Numbered from the stretch's first letter, positions 16,401-25,657 are shown. The stretch: 60,088 nt of DNA from Clostridiales bacterium (GCA_015655075.1 JAATFT010000098.1:1-60088), one strand, 5' to 3'. Numbers and translations are program-made. Notes: generated by a model from the letters alone, not told the origin.

Positions 16401-16913
16401 TCAAGGCCGGAAAACAAAAGCCTCTATGGGCAGCCGCGTCTTATCATGTCTGTCAGGAGACTGCGCCTCCCCGTCCGCATAACCAATAGCCAATATGCTA
16501 ATGGGTTCCAGGTTTTCCGGTAAATTAAATTCGGTGCGGATTACCTCTGGATTAAAATAGCATATCCAAACGGAACCAAGTCCCAAATCGGTAGCCTGTA
16601 ACATCATATGGTCCGTTATGATGCTTGTATCGATATCATTATGCTTTTTCCCGTCAAAAGGTCTGGTCCAGGCTCTGTTCACATCACCGCAGACGATAAT
16701 GACAAGAGGCGCGTCGTAAGTGCGGGCGGTTTTATTTACTTTTTCAAAACCTTCCTTTTCCTGTACAACAATTAGTTTCTGAGGCTGGCAGTTAGCCGCG
16801 GTGGGAGCAACCCGCGCCGCCTCCAGAATTTTATCAAGCTTTTCCTTTTCCACCTTCCTGGTCTGATACTTCCTGCAGGCATACCTTGCTTTGGCAATAT
16901 CAATAAAACTCAT
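16401..16913 (-). CDS. Nitroreductase-family flavoprotein
   Basis: A 170-residue FMN-dependent oxidoreductase. The N-terminus MSFIDIAKARYACRKYQ carries the R-S/C-R-Y FMN-phosphate motif, followed by ARVAPTAANCQPQ and the later LGLGSVWICYF block. The family reduces nitro groups, quinones or flavins with NAD(P)H. The ATG at 16913 follows AGGAG; a longer frame to 17012 would add 33 residues from a hairpin-rich leader. A palindromic operator and several hairpins upstream suggest tight control. Confidence 0.88.
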   Translation of the reverse strand: MSFIDIAKARYACRKYQTRKVEKEKLDKILEAARVAPTAANCQPQKLIVVQEKEGFEKVNKTARTYDAPLVIIVCGDVNRAWTRPFDGKKHNDIDTSIITDHMMLQATDLGLGSVWICYFNPEVIRTEFNLPENLEPISILAIGYADGEAQSPDRHDKTRLPIEAFVFRP

Positions 16914-16944
16914 CCTTCTTTCTCCTTTCCTGATTAGGACAAAA

Positions 16945-17064
16945 ATTCTGCAAAGCAGAATCGCCGTGCCGCTTGCGGGACGCGGTACATCTTCCCTACC
17001 GCAAGTGTGCACCTCTCCGTCCGGTTTTTTATCGAACAGGATGAATTCCCCGCTCGATAAAAAA
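16945..17064 (-). promoter_or_regulatory. Multi-hairpin leader of the nitroreductase
   Basis: Three stems lie in the 5' leader: TTTTTTATCGA (17025-17035) with TCGATAAAAAA (17054-17064), 11 bp; CTTGCGG (16972-16978) with CCGCAAG (16999-17005); and ATTCTGC-AAA-GCAGAAT (16945-16961). The set could form an attenuator or simply a terminator followed by an RNA-processing site. Confidence 0.45.
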
Positions 17065-17160
17065 TTCCTTGTAATTACTCTAATATATATGATATGATTT
17101 TATATATTATAATTTTATCACTATATATCTTATTTGCAAGTATTTACTTTATTGTAATAT

Positions 17161-17178
17161 AGTATCTAAATAGATACT
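17161..17178. promoter_or_regulatory. Palindromic operator upstream of the nitroreductase
   Basis: AGTATCTA-AA-TAGATACT has perfect 8-bp arms, like HxlR- or MarR-type sites that often control nitroreductases. A 35-codon frame at 17184-17291 (ATG to TGA) directly follows it and may be the stub of a lost divergent regulator. Confidence 0.5.
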
Positions 17179-17338
17179 GTCTAATGGATATTATCTATTA
17201 CATACTGGAAAATTTGCAGGCATTTAAAAAAACGCCTAATACGATTGTTACCCATTCCCTTATTTACGGCGGTATTGCAGTAAGTCTGTGACAGAAAGGA
17301 ATATGGACGCACATTACTTAAACGATTATAAATATTGA

Positions 17339-18502
17339 TTATCTGCTTCTCTCCCTCTTGGATACTACGTCAAAAATAACCGCCGCCAGCAATACAAGAC
17401 CCTTTACAACTTTTTGGTAGTTTGCATCCACACCTACGATACTCATTCCTAAATTGATAACCCCCATTAAGATGGCTCCAATCACTACTCCGGGTATGGT
17501 TCCGATTCCGCCGTAAGCCGATGCGCCGCCAATAAAACAGGAACCGATGGCATCCATTTCATAATTGGTCCCGGCCGTAGGATTGGAAGAATTTAACCGT
17601 GCAATGGTTACCATGCCTGCAACCGCGGCCAAAAAAGCCATATTTAAATAGGCGATAAAATACACCTTGTTCGTGTTGATACCGGAAAGCCTTGTCGCCT
17701 TTTCATTGCCGCCCACGGCATAGAAATAACGCCCCATAGTGGTTTTTGAAGTAATATAAGCATAAATTGCTATGATGGCCGCAACCCAGATTAAAACCAT
17801 TGGAATACCTTTATGCTGGGCAAGGCGGAAAGTAAAAGCCAGAATGGCAATACATATAACGATACCCTTTATAATCACACCCGCCGGTTTTTCCATCTCA
17901 TATCCGTTTTTTGCTTTATTCCTGCGGTTTTTCAGAATAACGATTATGTAAACAAGACAGCCCGCAATTCCAAAAACCATACAGGTTAAATTAAAATTTC
18001 CACCGCCTCCTAATATGTCCGGGATATAACTGCTAAATAAGTTCAGATATTTATCCGGCATGGGCGCAATTGTCATTCCCTGCAGCACTACATTGGAAAG
18101 GCCCCTAAATATAAACATGCCCGCCAATGTTACAATAAAGGGAGGAATTCTTACATAGGCTATCCAGAAGCCCTGCCAGACACCGATAACGGCGCCGGTC
18201 AAAAGCATAACCAGGATACATATAAATATATTCCACCCGCTTTTTACCATTAAGGTGCCGCCTACGGCACCTACGAAACAAACTATGGAACCTACGGAAA
18301 GGTCGATATTCCCTCCTGTTAATATACATAATAACATACCTGCCGCTAAGATAAACACATAAGCATTTTGTGCGATTAAGTTATTCACATTTTGCGGCAG
18401 CAGCATTTTTCCATGGGTTACCCAAGCAAAAAAGAGTGTTACAAGCAGTAAAACCAGGACCATTGTGTATTTTCTTATTATATTTTTTCCATTCTCCATC
18501 AT
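17339..18502 (-). CDS. Multiple-sugar ABC transporter permease (XylH/GguB type)
   Basis: A 387-residue integral membrane protein with about ten helices. Family blocks are [18 protein letters not shown], the mid-protein [16 protein letters not shown] and [19 protein letters not shown], followed by [16 protein letters not shown]. It forms the pore for the sugar importer whose ATPase gene ends within its first codons (4-bp overlap) and whose binding protein is at 20152-21330. It probably carries xylose, arabinose, galactose or a related monosaccharide. Confidence 0.92.
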   Translation of the reverse strand: MMENGKNIIRKYTMVLVLLLVTLFFAWVTHGKMLLPQNVNNLIAQNAYVFILAAGMLLCILTGGNIDLSVGSIVCFVGAVGGTLMVKSGWNIFICILVMLLTGAVIGVWQGFWIAYVRIPPFIVTLAGMFIFRGLSNVVLQGMTIAPMPDKYLNLFSSYIPDILGGGGNFNLTCMVFGIAGCLVYIIVILKNRRNKAKNGYEMEKPAGVIIKGIVICIAILAFTFRLAQHKGIPMVLIWVAAIIAIYAYITSKTTMGRYFYAVGGNEKATRLSGINTNKVYFIAYLNMAFLAAVAGMVTIARLNSSNPTAGTNYEMDAIGSCFIGGASAYGGIGTIPGVVIGAILMGVINLGMSIVGVDANYQKVVKGLVLLAAVIFDVVSKRERSR

Positions 18503-20040
18503 TTACTCTCCTTACCTGATTTTAAAATATAACTCATAATCAATTCCTGGGAAGCTTCCTTGCCGTTTAATTCCCCTGCCATTCTGCCTTCATTCATAAT
18601 GTAAATACGATCACACATACCTAAAACCTCCGGCAGTTCGGAAGAAATCATAATGACCGACTTGCCTTCCGCAGCCAGGTTATTAATAATACAATAAATT
18701 TCATATTTTGCACCGACGTCAATACCGCGGGTCGGCTCATCCAGCATCAGTATGTCCGGATCTGCAAACATCCACTTACTTAGTAAAACCTTCTGCTGAT
18801 TTCCTCCGCTTAAATTTCCTACTTTTTGTTCCACTGTGGTACATTTTGTATTAAGTTTCTGTTTATATTGGACAGCCACCGCATATTCTTTATCCTTATC
18901 AATAATAGAATGCCTGCTTACTGCCCCAAGATTAGAAAGCGTCGTATTGATTTTTATGGGATTACTTAAAATCAGCCCGTTCCCTTTTCTGTCTTCCGTA
19001 ACATACGCCAGTTTTTTACGAATGGCATCCTTTACGGTGTTCAATCTTACGGTTTCTCCGTTAATTTTCAGGGTGCCTGTAATATTGGTGCCATAACTCT
19101 TTCCAAAAATACTCATAACCAGCTCGCTTCTTCCGGACCCCATAAGACCCGCTATGCCTACTACTTCTCCGCTCCGCACATTTATGGATACGTTATCTAC
19201 AACCTTACGTTCCGTATATAGGGGATGATAAACCGTCCAGTCTGACACTTCCATTTTAATATCGCCGATATTTTTCTCTTTTCTTTTCGGAAAACGATCA
19301 GAAAGTTCACGGCCCACCATTCCCTTTATAATTCTTACTTCACTGATATCATCTTTCCTTTTATCCAGTGTCTCTATGGTGGAACCGTCACGGATTACCG
19401 TTATTTTATCCGCAACGTAGGAGATTTCATTTAACTTATGGGATATGATAATAGAAGTCATCCCATTCTTTTTAAATTCCAAAAGCAGGTCCAGCAATGC
19501 TTTTGAATCTGACTCATTTAAAGAAGCGGTAGGTTCATCCAGGATTAATAATCTTGCTTTTTTAGCCAGGGCTTTCGCTATTTCCACTAACTGCTGCCTG
19601 CCTACCGCAATATCTTTTACCAGCGTCCGTGAGGATTCCCTTAAGCCTACGGTGCGAAGCAGGGTATCCGCCTTTCCATAAGTCTCATTCCAGTTAATTG
19701 CCCCTTTCCTTCCCCTCTCATTGCCAAGAAATAAATTTTCCCCAATGGTCATATAAGGAATTAAAGCCAATTCATGATGAATAATTACGATGCCTTTCTC
19801 CTCACTGCTTTTAATATTTATAAATTTGCAGATTTCCCCGTCGAATATAATATCTCCTTCATAGGTTCCGTAAGGATAGATTCCGCTTAAAATATTCATA
19901 AGAGTGGATTTTCCGGCGCCGTTTTCACCTACCAGGGCATGGATTTCCCCCTCTCCGACTTTTAGATTTACATTATCCAATACTTTTACACCGGGAAAGG
20001 TTTTTGTAATATTTTTCATTTCCAGCAGTATACGATTCAA
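18499..20040 (-). CDS. Multiple-sugar ABC transporter ATPase (XylG/GguA type)
   Basis: A fused double ATPase of about 513 residues. Domain 1 has Walker [10 protein letters not shown], signature [13 protein letters not shown] and Walker [12 protein letters not shown]. Domain 2 has a degenerate Walker A (GLMGSGRSE), LSGGNQQKV and [12 protein letters not shown]. This is the normal layout of the CUT2 sugar importers. Translation most likely starts at the TTG at 20040, 6 nt from GGGAGG; the longer frame to 20070 lacks a ribosome site. A hairpin separates it from the binding-protein gene. Confidence 0.93.
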   Translation of the reverse strand: MNRILLEMKNITKTFPGVKVLDNVNLKVGEGEIHALVGENGAGKSTLMNILSGIYPYGTYEGDIIFDGEICKFINIKSSEEKGIVIIHHELALIPYMTIGENLFLGNERGRKGAINWNETYGKADTLLRTVGLRESSRTLVKDIAVGRQQLVEIAKALAKKARLLILDEPTASLNESDSKALLDLLLEFKKNGMTSIIISHKLNEISYVADKITVIRDGSTIETLDKRKDDISEVRIIKGMVGRELSDRFPKRKEKNIGDIKMEVSDWTVYHPLYTERKVVDNVSINVRSGEVVGIAGLMGSGRSELVMSIFGKSYGTNITGTLKINGETVRLNTVKDAIRKKLAYVTEDRKGNGLILSNPIKINTTLSNLGAVSRHSIIDKDKEYAVAVQYKQKLNTKCTTVEQKVGNLSGGNQQKVLLSKWMFADPDILMLDEPTRGIDVGAKYEIYCIINNLAAEGKSVIMISSELPEVLGMCDRIYIMNEGRMAGELNGKEASQELIMSYILKSGKESK

Positions 20041-20065
20041 TTGATTCCCTCCCAACAACACTCCC

Positions 20066-20100
20066 CGCAAAAGGCAAAGCTCTTAGGCGCTGCCTTTGCG
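20066..20100 (-). promoter_or_regulatory. Short stem-loop before the ATPase gene
   Basis: CGCAAAAGGCA (20066-20076) pairs with TGCCTTTGCG (20091-20100) with one bulged A. Together with the next stem it fills the binding-protein/ATPase gap. Confidence 0.5.
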
Positions 20101-20111
20101 CCGTCCATCTG

Positions 20112-20142
20112 ATTATAGGAACATGTTTTTTGTTCCTATAAT
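20112..20142 (-). promoter_or_regulatory. Stem-loop after the sugar-binding protein gene
   Basis: ATTATAGGAACA (20112-20123) and TGTTCCTATAAT (20131-20142) form a perfect 12-bp stem 9 bp after the binding-protein stop. No T-run follows on the minus strand, so it fits an mRNA 3' protector that raises binding-protein expression over the ATPase and permease. Confidence 0.65.
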
Positions 20143-20151
20143 ATAGGATTA

Positions 20152-21330
20152 TCACTGTAAATCGGATTCTTTATAATATCCGGAATCTATTAACAGCTCC
20201 TTGTAATTATTTATGTCCGCAAATACCGGTTCACAAAGATAAGTGGGAATAATGCCCGTCCCGTTATCATAAGACTTTGTATCGTTAACGGGGGCTTCCC
20301 CGCCCTGCATAACGGCATCCACCATCTTAACGGTCTGGGCGGCAAGATCACGGGTATCTTTAAAGATTGACATGGACTGTTTTCCGGCAATCATATTTTT
20401 AACGTTGGCTATATCACAGTCCTGTCCGGTAATGATGGGATACGGACCGGTATAAGAAGCTGCCAGTGCATTGGTAACTCCCAGTGCGGTAGAGTCATTG
20501 GAGCAGAGTACCGCATCCAATTTCGTTCCGTTGCCGTAATTGGAAGCAATGATGGCGTCCATTCTGTTCTGGGCACTTTCAGAGGACCAGTTGGCGGTTG
20601 CAACTTTTTCAAAATTCTTTTGCCCGGATTTTACCGCTAATTTACCGGAATCGATATAAGGACTTAAAACATCCATAGCACCGCTGTAGACGAATTTTGC
20701 ATTATTATCCCCCGGGTCGCCGGTAAAGATTTCGATATTAAAGGGGCCCGCCGCATTGTCCAGATCCAGGGCATCCCTGATATATTCTCCTTGCTTTGTA
20801 CCAACCATATAGTTGTCAAAGGTTGCATAATAGGTAACCGCATCGGAATTCATAATCAGACGGTCATAAGCAATAACCGGAATATTGGCATCCTTAGCCT
20901 GCATTAATACGATCCCTAAGGAATCCCCATCGATGGAAGCAATAACCAACAATTTACAGCCATTTGCAATCATGTTCTCAATCTGGGATACCTGGGTTGC
21001 AATATCGTTGCTTGCATACTGTAAGTCAACCTTATATCCGGCTTCGGTTAATTGCTTCTGCATATTATCGCCGTCCTGGTTCCAGCGCTGTAAATCTTTG
21101 GTCGGCATGGAAACACCGACAAGCCCTTTTTCCGCTGCCGCCGGTTTTCCTCCCGTTTCATCGGTTTCTGCTTTGGACGCCGATTCTTGGGTCCCTGTTC
21201 CGCCGGTTCCCGCTCCCGATTCGCCGGTACCGGAAGGCACACTTGTATCCTTGGATTGAGGACTGCAACCGACAAACAGGGACGCAGCTAAAGCAATAAC
21301 CAGCAAACCACCAAGTAATTTCTTTTTCAT
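20152..21330 (-). CDS. Multiple-sugar-binding lipoprotein (ChvE/XylF type)
   Basis: A 392-residue substrate-binding protein. The lipobox LFVGC (Cys about 22) marks a lipoprotein, followed by a Ser/Gly/Thr-rich linker (to about 60). The periplasmic-binding-protein fold begins at GLVGVSMPTKDLQRWNQDGD. Other family marks are VIAYDRLIMNSDAVTYYATFDN, FTGDPGDNNAKF and the hinge ITGQDCDIANVKNMIAGKQSM. It feeds the ATPase and permease encoded downstream. Confidence 0.92.
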   Translation of the reverse strand: MKKKLLGGLLVIALAASLFVGCSPQSKDTSVPSGTGESGAGTGGTGTQESASKAETDETGGKPAAAEKGLVGVSMPTKDLQRWNQDGDNMQKQLTEAGYKVDLQYASNDIATQVSQIENMIANGCKLLVIASIDGDSLGIVLMQAKDANIPVIAYDRLIMNSDAVTYYATFDNYMVGTKQGEYIRDALDLDNAAGPFNIEIFTGDPGDNNAKFVYSGAMDVLSPYIDSGKLAVKSGQKNFEKVATANWSSESAQNRMDAIIASNYGNGTKLDAVLCSNDSTALGVTNALAASYTGPYPIITGQDCDIANVKNMIAGKQSMSIFKDTRDLAAQTVKMVDAVMQGGEAPVNDTKSYDNGTGIIPTYLCEPVFADINNYKELLIDSGYYKESDLQ

Positions 21331-21366
21331 AAAAATACCTCCTTCATAAATTACCTCCTGTTTTTC

Positions 21367-21420
21367 ATGCCTATGAGCAATGTCTTAGGGGCGGTGCCCA
21401 TAGACATTGCTCATAGGCAT
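21367..21420. promoter_or_regulatory. Perfect 19-bp stem-loop upstream of the binding-protein gene
   Basis: The arms at 21367-21385 and 21402-21420 (ATGCCTATGAGCAATGTCT and its complement) are perfect. The loop holds a further GGGC/GCCC pairing. It lies 37 bp before the chvE-like start in its 5' leader, where it could act as an attenuator or protect an RNA end. Confidence 0.65.
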
Positions 21421-21528
21421 TGCCCGCAGGCATGTTTTTTGTTTACGAGCTGACTATAACACAAAAGGAATAGCATTATTTTTTTATTATCTATAAATTT
21501 TCCATGGGATAATTTTTATCTCTGTGCT

Positions 21529-21690
21529 AGAGTGCGTTTGAAAAATGCTTGTGCCGGGCTGGATGCTCCACTTTGTGGGAGGCAAGGAGCGATTTTGGGC
21601 GCGTAGTGGTGCTACGCTCCCAAAATTGCTACGCAGTATACCGCAATGTGGGGCGGTCAGAACGGTACAATGATTTTTCAAACACGCTCT
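21529..21690. mobile_element. MITE-like palindromic element, full copy
   Basis: A 162-bp element with imperfect terminal inverted repeats (left AGAGTGCGTTTGAAAAATG, right complement AGAGCGTGTTTGAAAAATCA). The centre is also palindromic (ATTTTGGGCGCGTAG with CTACGCTCCCAAAAT). It has no coding capacity. Partial copies lie at 38157-38201 and 41026-41137. It lies between the ABC operon leader and the dps promoter. Confidence 0.75.
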
Positions 21691-21828
21691 ATCTAGTACA
21701 AGGTGCCGCTGCAAAATTCATAAAATTTATTTCTTGGGGAAGAATAAGAATTGTACTTTGCATACTATTTGTAAATCCAATAAAACAGCCGGATAATTTT
21801 TAATTAAGTATGCAAAAATAAAAATAAA

Positions 21829-21837
21829 TGGTATAAT
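21829..21837 (+). promoter_or_regulatory. Extended -10 promoter of the dps gene
   Basis: TGGTATAAT (TG-N-TATAAT) lies 65 bp before the Dps start. No clear -35 box is seen, as is usual with an extended -10. Confidence 0.55.
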
Positions 21838-21901
21838 TAAGTTAGCACATGTTAACCCATCGTATTTTTATATAATAAATTTTTAAAAGGAGATGAATGT
21901 T

Positions 21902-22339
21902 ATGAGCTTATTAAACAGATTAAATGAATTTTTGGCAAATCAGCAAATCTTTTATGTAAAGCTGCATAATTTGCACTGGTATGTAGTGGGAAGTTCTTTC
22001 TTTACCCTGCACGCCAAATTTGAGGAATTATACGGAAAAGCCGCCACCATAGTTGACGATGTTGCCGAACGTATTCTTGCCTTGGGAGAAAATCCAATTG
22101 CCAGCGTCAAAAAAGCTTTAGAGGTATCCGGTATCGGTGAATTGAGCGACTCAAAAATATCCGGCCAGGAAGCGGTAAAAGTCCTGCTGGAGGATATTAA
22201 ATTTTTTAACGACGCAAGCAAAGAGATACGCAGCCTCGCTTTAGAAACAGGAGATGAAAAAACTGCGGACCAGTTTAACGCCTATGCCGGCGAATATGAA
22301 AAGCTTATCTGGATGCTGGAGGCGTATCTGGAAAAATAA
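21902..22339 (+). CDS. dps: Dps-family ferritin-like DNA-protection protein
   Basis: A 145-residue four-helix protein. The ferroxidase residues of Dps are visible: LHNLHWYVVGSSFFTLHAKFE has the two histidines, and IVDDVAERIL supplies the acidic residues. Dps dodecamers oxidise and store iron and protect DNA in oxidative stress or starvation. The ATG at 21902 is used because the upstream ATG at 21893 directly abuts the AAGGAG site. It is a single gene with its own promoter. Confidence 0.9.
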   Translation: MSLLNRLNEFLANQQIFYVKLHNLHWYVVGSSFFTLHAKFEELYGKAATIVDDVAERILALGENPIASVKKALEVSGIGELSDSKISGQEAVKVLLEDIKFFNDASKEIRSLALETGDEKTADQFNAYAGEYEKLIWMLEAYLEK

Positions 22340-22395
22340 CAGACATAATTGTTTTGTTACCTGCTTCTTTTGTCCTTATAATTTGTTTTCCGCAC

Positions 22396-22424
22396 TTGAA
22401 AATAGAAACGGAATGTGTTAAAAT
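22396..22424 (+). promoter_or_regulatory. Putative promoter of a short transcript
   Basis: TTGAAA (22396-22401), a 17-nt spacer and TAAAAT (22419-22424). A strong terminator lies only about 50 nt downstream. Confidence 0.55.
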
Positions 22425-22445
22425 TCAATAAATCGTGCGGCATTG

Positions 22446-22480
22446 ACGCGTAAGTCCAGATTATGGATTTACGCGTTTTT
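22446..22480 (+). terminator. Rho-independent terminator after dps
   Basis: ACGCGTAAGTCCA (22446-22458) pairs with TGGATTTACGCGT (22464-22476), with one G-T pair, and ends in TTTTT. It ends dps read-through, and also any transcript from the promoter at 22396-22424. Confidence 0.8.
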
Positions 22481-22482
22481 CT

Positions 22483-22680
22483 ATGCTCATTTCAAAAAAG
22501 AGTTTGCTGCGCAAACTCTGTGCTGGGGCGAAAGCTGGCATTCAGATTGGTCAATCCAGAAAAAGACAGAGATATTGCAGTCATTTTAACAATTCAGATT
22601 ATGACGGTATGCATGACGTGTCCTTTGATGAGTATAAGCGGCAACCATTGTATTCAAAGGAGGCTTTGGTACGCAGATAA
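22483..22680 (+). CDS. Unidentified small frame (65 codons)
   Basis: It encodes MLISKKSLLRKLCAGAKAGI through DYDGMHDVSFDEYKRQPLYS to a TAA. The protein is basic at the N-terminus and has no recognised family. There is no ribosome site, and the ATG is 2 nt behind a terminator T-run, so it may be a gene remnant. A 9-bp hairpin AGAGTTTGC/GCAAACTCT lies in its first part. Nothing else coding is seen in 22340-22959. Confidence 0.25.
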   Translation: MLISKKSLLRKLCAGAKAGIQIGQSRKRQRYCSHFNNSDYDGMHDVSFDEYKRQPLYSKEALVRR

Positions 22681-22826
22681 TTGCCAAATGGGTACAGACG
22701 GTGGCTCTAAATTTTCCCATGCGTTCTGCTGGCAGATATATATTGCAGGCCGCTGGTACGTCTGATTGTGTGCACTGTATCCAGAAATCAGAAGAAACAG
22801 TAACGTCCCATTTTCTTACATTTTAT

Positions 22827-22863
22827 CCGATTACAGGAACAAATAGCATGTTCCTGTAATCGG
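22827..22863 (-). promoter_or_regulatory. Perfect 15-bp stem-loop after the sugar-binding lipoprotein gene
   Basis: CCGATTACAGGAACA (22827-22841) and its complement (22849-22863) enclose a 7-nt loop, about 100 bp after the lipoprotein stop at 22960. The core AGGAACA/TGTTCCT is shared with the stem-loop at 20112-20142. There is no T-run. Confidence 0.6.
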
Positions 22864-22959
22864 GTACCCTGCAACAAAAAGTACGCCTGCCCTAAAGTAT
22901 GTTTGCATCTGCCGTATCCGCCGTATTCGGTTTAATTTTGCCACCTGCTGGAATCCCTT

Positions 22960-24033
22960 TTACTTTTCTTGCGGAATATTCAGATAAACGTCCTCTTTCA
23001 AATGATACTCCCCCACTATTATTTCCTCCATGTTATCCTTGGTTACTGCAATGGGTTCCAGTTTCTCATAAGGGACATCCTCTGTACCGTCAAAAAAGGT
23101 TTCCCCCGTTGCCACACCTGCCCCCATTGCTTCTTTTGCACTTTTCACACTTTCTCCCTTTGCCATGGCAACCGCATATTCCGCAGCCAGACTGGCCAGT
23201 TTCTCCACCGGCTTGTAGACGGTCATACTCTGGGTACCTTCCACAATTCTCTGGCATGCGTCCAGATCGGCGTCTTGTCCCACCACATAAATCTGCCCTG
23301 CCAGCCTTCTCTCTGCCAGTGCCTTGATTGCCTGTCCCGCCAGATTATCATTTTCGCACATGATCCCGTCAAATTTGCTTTGCATCGTCAGATACTCGTT
23401 GGTAACTGCAAATGCGGTTTCCGGATGCCAGCCCAGCGCATATTCCGTTCCAATGACGGACAGCTTTGTGTCTTTTATTCCCTTTTGGAACCCGTCCATG
23501 ACCAGGGTAACATTATTATCGGTGGGCGAACCGCAAATCATTAAGATTTTACCCGCTGTCGGCAGATTTTCCTTCATGTACTCTGCCATTAAAGCTCCCA
23601 CTTTTTCATTGTCAAAAGAAATGTAAAGGTCCACCCCCGCATTCCGCACCAGCCGGTCGTAAGCAATCACCTTAATCCCCGCCGCCTTCGCCCTGGTCAC
23701 CGCTTCCGAAATTCCCTCGGAATCAATTGCTATTACAACAATTACATCCATCTTCTCATCAATAAAATAATCAATTTGTGATATCTGTTCTTTTAAATCC
23801 CCGTTTGCATTCTGTACATTAACTAAAGCCCCCAGCTCCTTGGATTTCGAAACAAATACATCCCTGTCCCTCTGCCATCTTTCCAGAATAAAGGAGTCAA
23901 AGGTCATCCCGATTTGGATGGCGTTCTTTTCCTCTTTTTCCTGCATTACCGGTTCCTGTCCCTTTTTGCTGCACCCGCTTATTAAGGTGCCCGTCAACAG
24001 AAGAAGAGTAAAAAATACTACGAAATTTTTCAT
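22960..24033 (-). CDS. XylF-like sugar-binding lipoprotein in the sensor operon
   Basis: A 357-residue periplasmic-binding-protein of the xylose/galactose-binding group, with lipobox LISGC (Cys about 21). Family marks are IQIGMTFDSFILERWQRDRD, VIAIDSEGISEAVTRAKAAG, VIAYDRLVRNAGVDLYISFD and VVGQDADLDACQRIVEGTQS. It overlaps the end of the response-regulator gene by 4 bp (ATGA), so it belongs to the sensing operon. No ATPase or permease adjoins it; it may be a sensor input or share the importer at 17.3-21.3 kb. Confidence 0.88.
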   Translation of the reverse strand: MKNFVVFFTLLLLTGTLISGCSKKGQEPVMQEKEEKNAIQIGMTFDSFILERWQRDRDVFVSKSKELGALVNVQNANGDLKEQISQIDYFIDEKMDVIVVIAIDSEGISEAVTRAKAAGIKVIAYDRLVRNAGVDLYISFDNEKVGALMAEYMKENLPTAGKILMICGSPTDNNVTLVMDGFQKGIKDTKLSVIGTEYALGWHPETAFAVTNEYLTMQSKFDGIMCENDNLAGQAIKALAERRLAGQIYVVGQDADLDACQRIVEGTQSMTVYKPVEKLASLAAEYAVAMAKGESVKSAKEAMGAGVATGETFFDGTEDVPYEKLEPIAVTKDNMEEIIVGEYHLKEDVYLNIPQEK

Positions 24034-25640
24034 AGCAGGCTTTCCTCCTTATATTCGGTAGGTGTTTTCCCTGTGCACTTTTTAAAAATACGGCTGAAAT
24101 AATTGGGATCGCTGTAACCTACCTCCAAACAGATTTCTTTCATACTTTTTTTACTGTCCTTAAGCAGCGTTTTGGCCTTTTCTATGCGGATATTCGTCAG
24201 ATATTCCACGAAATTCGTACCGGTCAAATCCTTAAACAGCTTACTGAAATAATACGGACTAATATCCAGTTCCCTGGATATATCATCTAAGGAAATGTCT
24301 TTTTTATAATTAAGCCGTATATAATCCCGCGCTTTCTTTATCATGCTGTTGGAATTTCCTTCTTTTTTTACGATTATATTCTGGCAGGCCTGGGTTAGCT
24401 TTGATATAAACCATTGCTTTAACAAAGGATTATCCTTCGAATTATCCTGCAAACCGGTAACTTCTTCCAGATAATTCCCGCGCCCCGAAAAAAGATACGT
24501 CATACCGCCGCTAAAAAAAACTTCATGTTCCGCAAAAAGTACCAATTCCAGGATTTTCAGCCTGACGTTAGGATCCCCTGCCGGATAATTTTCCGCCATC
24601 CAGTCATAAAACAGATTGGCCTGTCTGATACACTCCGCCGTATTGCCCTCCTTTAAACTGCCCAGCAGGGATTTTTCCACCTCCACGGGATAACCCTCCT
24701 CGTAATGGCAGCACACGGTGAGATCATCCGCATGGGCCACACTTCCGGTTGTATTTATCAGGGCCTTTAAAGCTTCATTATAGGATTCCATGGATTCATT
24801 TAACGGCCTTATGCAACCGATTCCGATGCGGAAGGAAATGCCTAAAACATTTTTTAATTTCCGGGTCAGATTCCTGGACTTTTCAATTAAATCAATCCTG
24901 TCGTTATAATCCAGCTTTTTAATCTCACACGGGACAAATACGGGAATCTTATTGGACATAATGGATCCAATAATACAGGGATATTCTTCTTTTACCATTT
25001 CCCTGATCTTGCGATAATTCAGTTGCGCCTTAATGCTGGTTCCCACGGCGTTGGTCATGTAATTTCCCTTTTGGGTCTGTCCCGAAACCACGGCAAGCAT
25101 ATAGCCGTAATCCTGGGTAATCCCTAACATATTCCTGTAATTATCAATATCCTTCGTAAAATGGTCCTGAAACATAATGGAATAAATAAAGCCGTTTTCA
25201 ATAATAGGCACCACAATCTCCAGCTTTTCTTTTATCATTAAGTCATTGCTTCTTTTTTCCCTTTTTTCATCAACCTGTTTCATAGCCCTGCAAAGTACCT
25301 CCACAATGACCTTTTGGCTGACCGGTTTATTCAGATATTCTATTACTCCTAAGTTAATGGCTTTCTGCGCGTAATCAAATTTATTATAAGCCGACAGAAC
25401 AATAAAAATAATACCCGGATTGGTTTTTTGTATTTCTTTCATGGCATCAATTCCGTTAATTCCCGGCATCTGGATATCCACAAAAGCTATGTCCGGCCTG
25501 AAACGCTCCGCCAGCTCTATCACCTTGCGCCCTGTTTTAGCAAACTCAACCAGGCATTTTCCCTGAAAATTTTTCTCAATGATAAATTGAAGGGATTGGA
25601 TTACAATTCCTTCGTCATCCGCCAACATAATTTTATACAT
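24030..25640 (-). CDS. YesN-type response regulator (receiver plus AraC domain)
   Basis: A 536-residue response regulator. The receiver domain (1-120) has the acidic pair ADDE at 7-10, phospho-acceptor Asp55 in FVDIQMPG and the lysine in YLNKPVS. A central region of about 280 residues follows. Two AraC helix-turn-helix motifs form the C-terminus (DISLDDISRELDISPYYFSK and MKEICLEVGYSDPNYFSRIF). It is the partner of the kinase at 25658-27148, 17 bp upstream. Probable targets are the sugar transporter genes nearby. Confidence 0.92.
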   Translation of the reverse strand: MYKIMLADDEGIVIQSLQFIIEKNFQGKCLVEFAKTGRKVIELAERFRPDIAFVDIQMPGINGIDAMKEIQKTNPGIIFIVLSAYNKFDYAQKAINLGVIEYLNKPVSQKVIVEVLCRAMKQVDEKREKRSNDLMIKEKLEIVVPIIENGFIYSIMFQDHFTKDIDNYRNMLGITQDYGYMLAVVSGQTQKGNYMTNAVGTSIKAQLNYRKIREMVKEEYPCIIGSIMSNKIPVFVPCEIKKLDYNDRIDLIEKSRNLTRKLKNVLGISFRIGIGCIRPLNESMESYNEALKALINTTGSVAHADDLTVCCHYEEGYPVEVEKSLLGSLKEGNTAECIRQANLFYDWMAENYPAGDPNVRLKILELVLFAEHEVFFSGGMTYLFSGRGNYLEEVTGLQDNSKDNPLLKQWFISKLTQACQNIIVKKEGNSNSMIKKARDYIRLNYKKDISLDDISRELDISPYYFSKLFKDLTGTNFVEYLTNIRIEKAKTLLKDSKKSMKEICLEVGYSDPNYFSRIFKKCTGKTPTEYKEESLL

Positions 25641-25657
25641 TTGCCGCCTCCCCAGGC

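Noticed and set aside
22899..23544. Long plus-strand frames of 142 and 191 codons
   Set aside because: They lie antisense to the XylF-like lipoprotein, whose domains are complete; the translations are rich in His, Pro, Cys and Arg as is typical of shadows.
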